Shown here piece by piece: positions 6,467 through 7,190 of a DNA stretch of 7,190 nt. The notes below the pieces were generated by a model. The model worked only from the letters and a program-made list of their open reading frames with translations. It made no database searches and was not told where the DNA came from. Positions within the stretch are counted from its first letter, which is position 1. Each line of letters opens with the position of its first letter. The position numbers and the translations under genes were made by a program. Origin of the DNA: Erysipelotrichaceae bacterium UBA6182 (GTDB taxonomy: Bacteria > Bacillota_I > Bacilli_A > Erysipelotrichales > Erysipelotrichaceae). The DNA lies in the NCBI GenBank assembly GCA_002422065.1, contig DITO01000046.1, positions 1 through 7,190 on the forward strand, in the 5' to 3' direction.

Positions 6467-6721
6467 CTACCTATTAAAGTTTACGATATACGATAGCATG
6501 TATGAGTTTGATGTATCACTCGCTAATGCGTATTGATACTGTGCTATCTCGTGCGACTTGATTCCATGCTTTAAGTAATCTCTATGCTTAGGATACAAGT
6601 CATTGTGCTTCTTGATGTAATCATCAATTCTCTTAGTTAATTCATCGTTACAATACTTGATGTTGCCAACAATTACCCCATAGATTTGCAACGGATAACC
6701 TTTTCTAATTTTTCTTGCCAT
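6467..6721 (-). CDS. Small basic hypothetical protein, first gene of the leftward operon
   Basis: The 84-residue product starts MARKIRKGYPLQIYG and is rich in Lys, Tyr and Asn, with one helix near residues 25-50 (LTKRIDDYIKKHNDLYP). No family is recognised. The ATG at 6721 is preferred over an in-frame GTG at 6733, because that GTG lies within GGAAGTGAT (6737-6729), which looks like the ribosome binding site; it ends GGAAG 11 bases before the ATG. The gene begins only about 33 bases after the terminator of the structured RNA, and no separate promoter is visible in between, so its expression may depend on read-through of that terminator. Confidence 0.78.
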   Translation of the reverse strand: MARKIRKGYPLQIYGVIVGNIKYCNDELTKRIDDYIKKHNDLYPKHRDYLKHGIKSHEIAQYQYALASDTSNSYMLSYIVNFNR

Positions 6722-6753
6722 GATGTTAATCACTTCCTATTCTATATTTTTTT

Positions 6754-6783
6754 AAAATAAAAACCTCATATTGCTATGAGATT
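6754..6783 (-). terminator. Intrinsic terminator of the structured RNA, upstream of the leftward operon
   Basis: On the minus strand AATCTCATA (6783-6775) pairs with TATGAGGTT (6770-6762), one G-T wobble included, around the stable tetraloop GCAA. It is followed by a T-rich run (TTTATTTT). It ends the structured RNA about 33 bases before the first leftward gene, a typical position for either an ncRNA end or an attenuator. Confidence 0.88.
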
Positions 6784-6788
6784 ATGTA

Positions 6789-6817
6789 TTGACAATTTTA
6801 CACCACGCATTTATCAT
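6789..6817 (+). promoter_or_regulatory. Possible antisense promoter facing the structured RNA
   Basis: On the plus strand TTGACA (6789-6794), 17 bp and TATCAT (6812-6817) form a plausible sigma-A promoter directed into the structured RNA from its 3' side. Its -35 region shares the ten-base word GTATTGACAA (6786-6795) with the main promoter (7115-7106 on the minus strand). The -10 sits inside the pairing strand of module 3, so the match could be incidental. No downstream gene lies within the window. Confidence 0.4.
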
Positions 6818-6919
6818 GCTTTTTCCTCTACCAACTGAGGTAATACCCACATTGTGAGTATATTGGATTCGAACCAATGACACAAAAGTTCCTATTGATA
6901 TTTTTGCTGTTAGCGTGGT
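6802..6919 (-). repeat. RNA module 3 (closing stem ACCACGC/GCGTGGT) enclosing the tRNA-like domain
   Basis: ACCACGC (6919-6913) pairs with GCGTGGT (6808-6802). The inner flanks TAACAGCAA and ATAAAT match module 1. The internal loop leads to the AAAAG/CTTTT stem of the tRNA-like domain, so the domain's open anticodon loop is joined to this closing helix. Compared with module 1, one base pair changes from A-T to C-G (6918 with 6803), which keeps the stem paired. Confidence 0.78.
6819..6888 (-). other. Circularly permuted tRNA-like domain
   Basis: Reading the minus strand, the order is CTTTT (6888-6884, anticodon stem 3' strand), GTGTC variable loop, T stem ATTGG/CCAAT with loop TTCGAAT, acceptor strand ATACTCA (6861-6855), C-AAT-G, acceptor strand TGGGTAT (6849-6843), TA, D stem CCTC/GAGG with loop AGTTGGTA, A, and AAAAG (6823-6819, anticodon stem 5' strand). 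All four tRNA stems form with standard lengths (7, 4, 5, 5). Canonical tertiary residues are present: U8, A14, G15, G18, G19, A21, C48, UUC 54-56 and A58. The acceptor end is sealed by a three-base AAT loop with an extra G-C pair, and contains a G3-U70 wobble. No CCA is encoded. A standard tRNA search would miss it because the halves are in reversed order. Confidence 0.82.
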
Positions 6920-6937
6920 TATTTAATCACTTTGTAG

Positions 6938-7004
6938 ACAACACCCTGTTAGTTTTTCCAAACTGAATTTTGGCGGAATTTTGATTTGCTGTAAGGGTAT
7001 TTGT
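6938..7004 (-). repeat. RNA module 2 (closing stem ACAA-A-TACCCT/AGGGTG-TTGT)
   Basis: TACCCT (6999-6994) pairs with AGGGTG (6947-6942) and, past a bulged A, ACAA (7004-7001) pairs with TTGT (6941-6938). Inside, the 5' strand continues with TTACAGCAAATCAAAA, resembling the TAACAGCAA of modules 1 and 3. A hairpin CCAAA/TTTGG (6973-6969 with 6962-6958) caps it. The 3' flank differs from the ATAAAT of the other two modules, so it is the most diverged copy. Confidence 0.62.
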
Positions 7005-7021
7005 ATTATTCAATATGTTTC

Positions 7022-7074
7022 AACACGCATTTATTTGGGTTAACAGTCCGTTTTTGAGTTGCTGTTAGCGTGTT
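7022..7074 (-). repeat. RNA module 1 (closing stem AACACGC/GCGTGTT)
   Basis: AACACGC (7074-7068) pairs with GCGTGTT (7028-7022). Directly inside on the 5' side is TAACAGCAA, and on the 3' side ATAAAT, the same flanks as in module 3. TAACAG can alternatively pair with CTGTTA (7046-7041) to give an inner hairpin. The module begins about four bases after the predicted RNA start. Confidence 0.75.
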
Positions 7075-7084
7075 TACATCTTCT

Positions 7085-7112
7085 ATTATAGTGATTTTTT
7101 ATTATTTGTCAA
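7085..7112 (-). promoter_or_regulatory. Sigma-A/70-type promoter for the structured RNA and probably the leftward operon
   Basis: TTGACA (7112-7107) and TATAAT (7090-7085), both perfect consensus, are separated by 16 bp. The upstream 30 bases are AT-rich, like an UP element. Transcription should begin near 7078, four bases before the first RNA module. This is the only convincing promoter for leftward transcription in the window. Confidence 0.9.
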
Positions 7113-7168
7113 TACACAATCAAACATTTTACTAAAAATATTTACTCAAAGATTGAATATCTTGTGTT

Positions 7169-7182
7169 TTGAAGCACTTCAA
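7169..7182. promoter_or_regulatory. Palindrome upstream of the RNA promoter, possible operator
   Basis: TTGAAG and CTTCAA form perfect six-base arms around CA (TTGAAGCACTTCAA). It lies about 57 bp upstream of the -35 of the leftward promoter and could bind a dimeric regulator, but it may equally be part of a gene beyond the window edge. Bases 7113-7168 otherwise show only AT-rich sequence. Confidence 0.35.
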
Positions 7183-7190
7183 CCATAAGT

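Larger units (their letters stand above)
6754..7078 (-). ncRNA. Structured non-coding RNA or operon leader, about 325 nt, with three related modules and a tRNA-like domain
   Basis: The stretch between the leftward operon and the right edge has no convincing ORF but carries a complete transcription unit: promoter at 7112-7085, predicted RNA start near 7078, terminator at 6783-6754. The RNA folds into three consecutive stem-closed modules (7074-7022, 7004-6938, 6919-6802), the third bearing a permuted tRNA-like domain. Modules 1 and 3 have seven-base-pair closing stems that differ by one compensatory base-pair change. I considered tmRNA, T-box leaders and the large phage RNAs GOLLD and ROOL. 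It has no tag reading frame, no TGGNACC T-box and is far shorter than GOLLD or ROOL. I cannot assign a known class. It could be a free ncRNA or a cis-acting leader controlling the downstream operon. The exact 5' end is estimated from the promoter only. Confidence 0.78.

Noticed and set aside
6819..6888. Ordinary tRNA gene, suggested by the GGTTCGAATCC T-loop and the CAGTTGGTAGAG D-loop
   Set aside because: On the minus strand the T arm comes before the D arm, there is no normal anticodon loop and no CCA, so no conventional tRNA can be formed; only the permuted fold fits.
6938..6950. T-box-like sequence (AGGGTG) in module 2
   Set aside because: A T-box needs the TGGNACC-type bulge that pairs with a tRNA end; here AGGGTG is followed by TTGTCT and is better explained as the closing stem of module 2.
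6754..7078. Permuted tmRNA
   Set aside because: The G3-U70 pair and permuted layout recall tmRNA, but the D stem is canonical, no tag reading frame ending in an Ala-Ala-type peptide is found, and the long part lies on the opposite side compared with two-piece tmRNAs.
7132..7190. C-terminal end of a leftward gene entering from the right edge
   Set aside because: Two minus-strand frames are open from the edge to stops near 7142 and 7132, but they are only about 15-19 codons long with nothing to choose between them or to show that they are coding.
6753..7190. Iteron-type replication origin made of repeated GCTGTTAGCGTG and CACGCATTTAT
   Set aside because: The copies are few, widely and unevenly spaced and pair with each other as RNA stems between a promoter and terminator, which the RNA model explains better; no replication initiator gene is seen.

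Overview
The window looks like part of the genome of a phage, prophage or similar mobile element of a low-GC, AT-rich bacterium (Firmicutes or a Mollicutes relative that uses the standard code). Tryptophan is TGG and several genes end in TGA, which rules out the Mycoplasma code. Genes are short, tightly packed or overlapping, mostly of unknown function, and preceded by strong GGAGG-type ribosome binding sites. A Prp-like protein, a YopX-like protein, a RuvC-fold protein and several one-helix microproteins are typical of phage accessory regions. No integrase, capsid, portal or replication gene is visible, so phage origin is inferred from gene style and recognisable families.

Layout. Positions 1-3257 carry a rightward operon: a Prp (DUF464)-like protein, a 27-residue membrane microprotein, a short YopX-like protein, a 29-residue membrane microprotein, an 89-residue helical protein, and three larger multi-pass membrane proteins. 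A compact bidirectional hairpin terminator (about 3237-3269) separates this from a leftward operon of eight genes (6721 down to 3274). In transcription order these are an 84-residue protein, a small phage-type protein, another small protein, a RuvC-like protein that appears to lack most catalytic acids, an unknown 169-residue protein, a two-helix membrane protein, an acidic-tailed soluble protein and a lipoprotein.

The most interesting part is the protein-free stretch 6722-7190. On the minus strand it has a near-consensus promoter (TTGACA, 16 bp, TATAAT), then about 300 nt of highly structured RNA, then a textbook terminator with a GCAA loop just upstream of the leftward operon. The RNA consists of three related stem-closed modules, two sharing nearly identical closing stems and flanking loop sequence. 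The third carries a complete tRNA-like cloverleaf in circularly permuted order: anticodon stem 3' strand, variable loop, T arm, acceptor hairpin, D arm, anticodon stem 5' strand. The acceptor end is closed by a tiny loop and the anticodon loop is opened into the module's closing helix. I do not recognise this RNA as a known class. It could be a free-standing phage ncRNA or a leader/attenuator for the leftward operon, since I see no other promoter for that operon.
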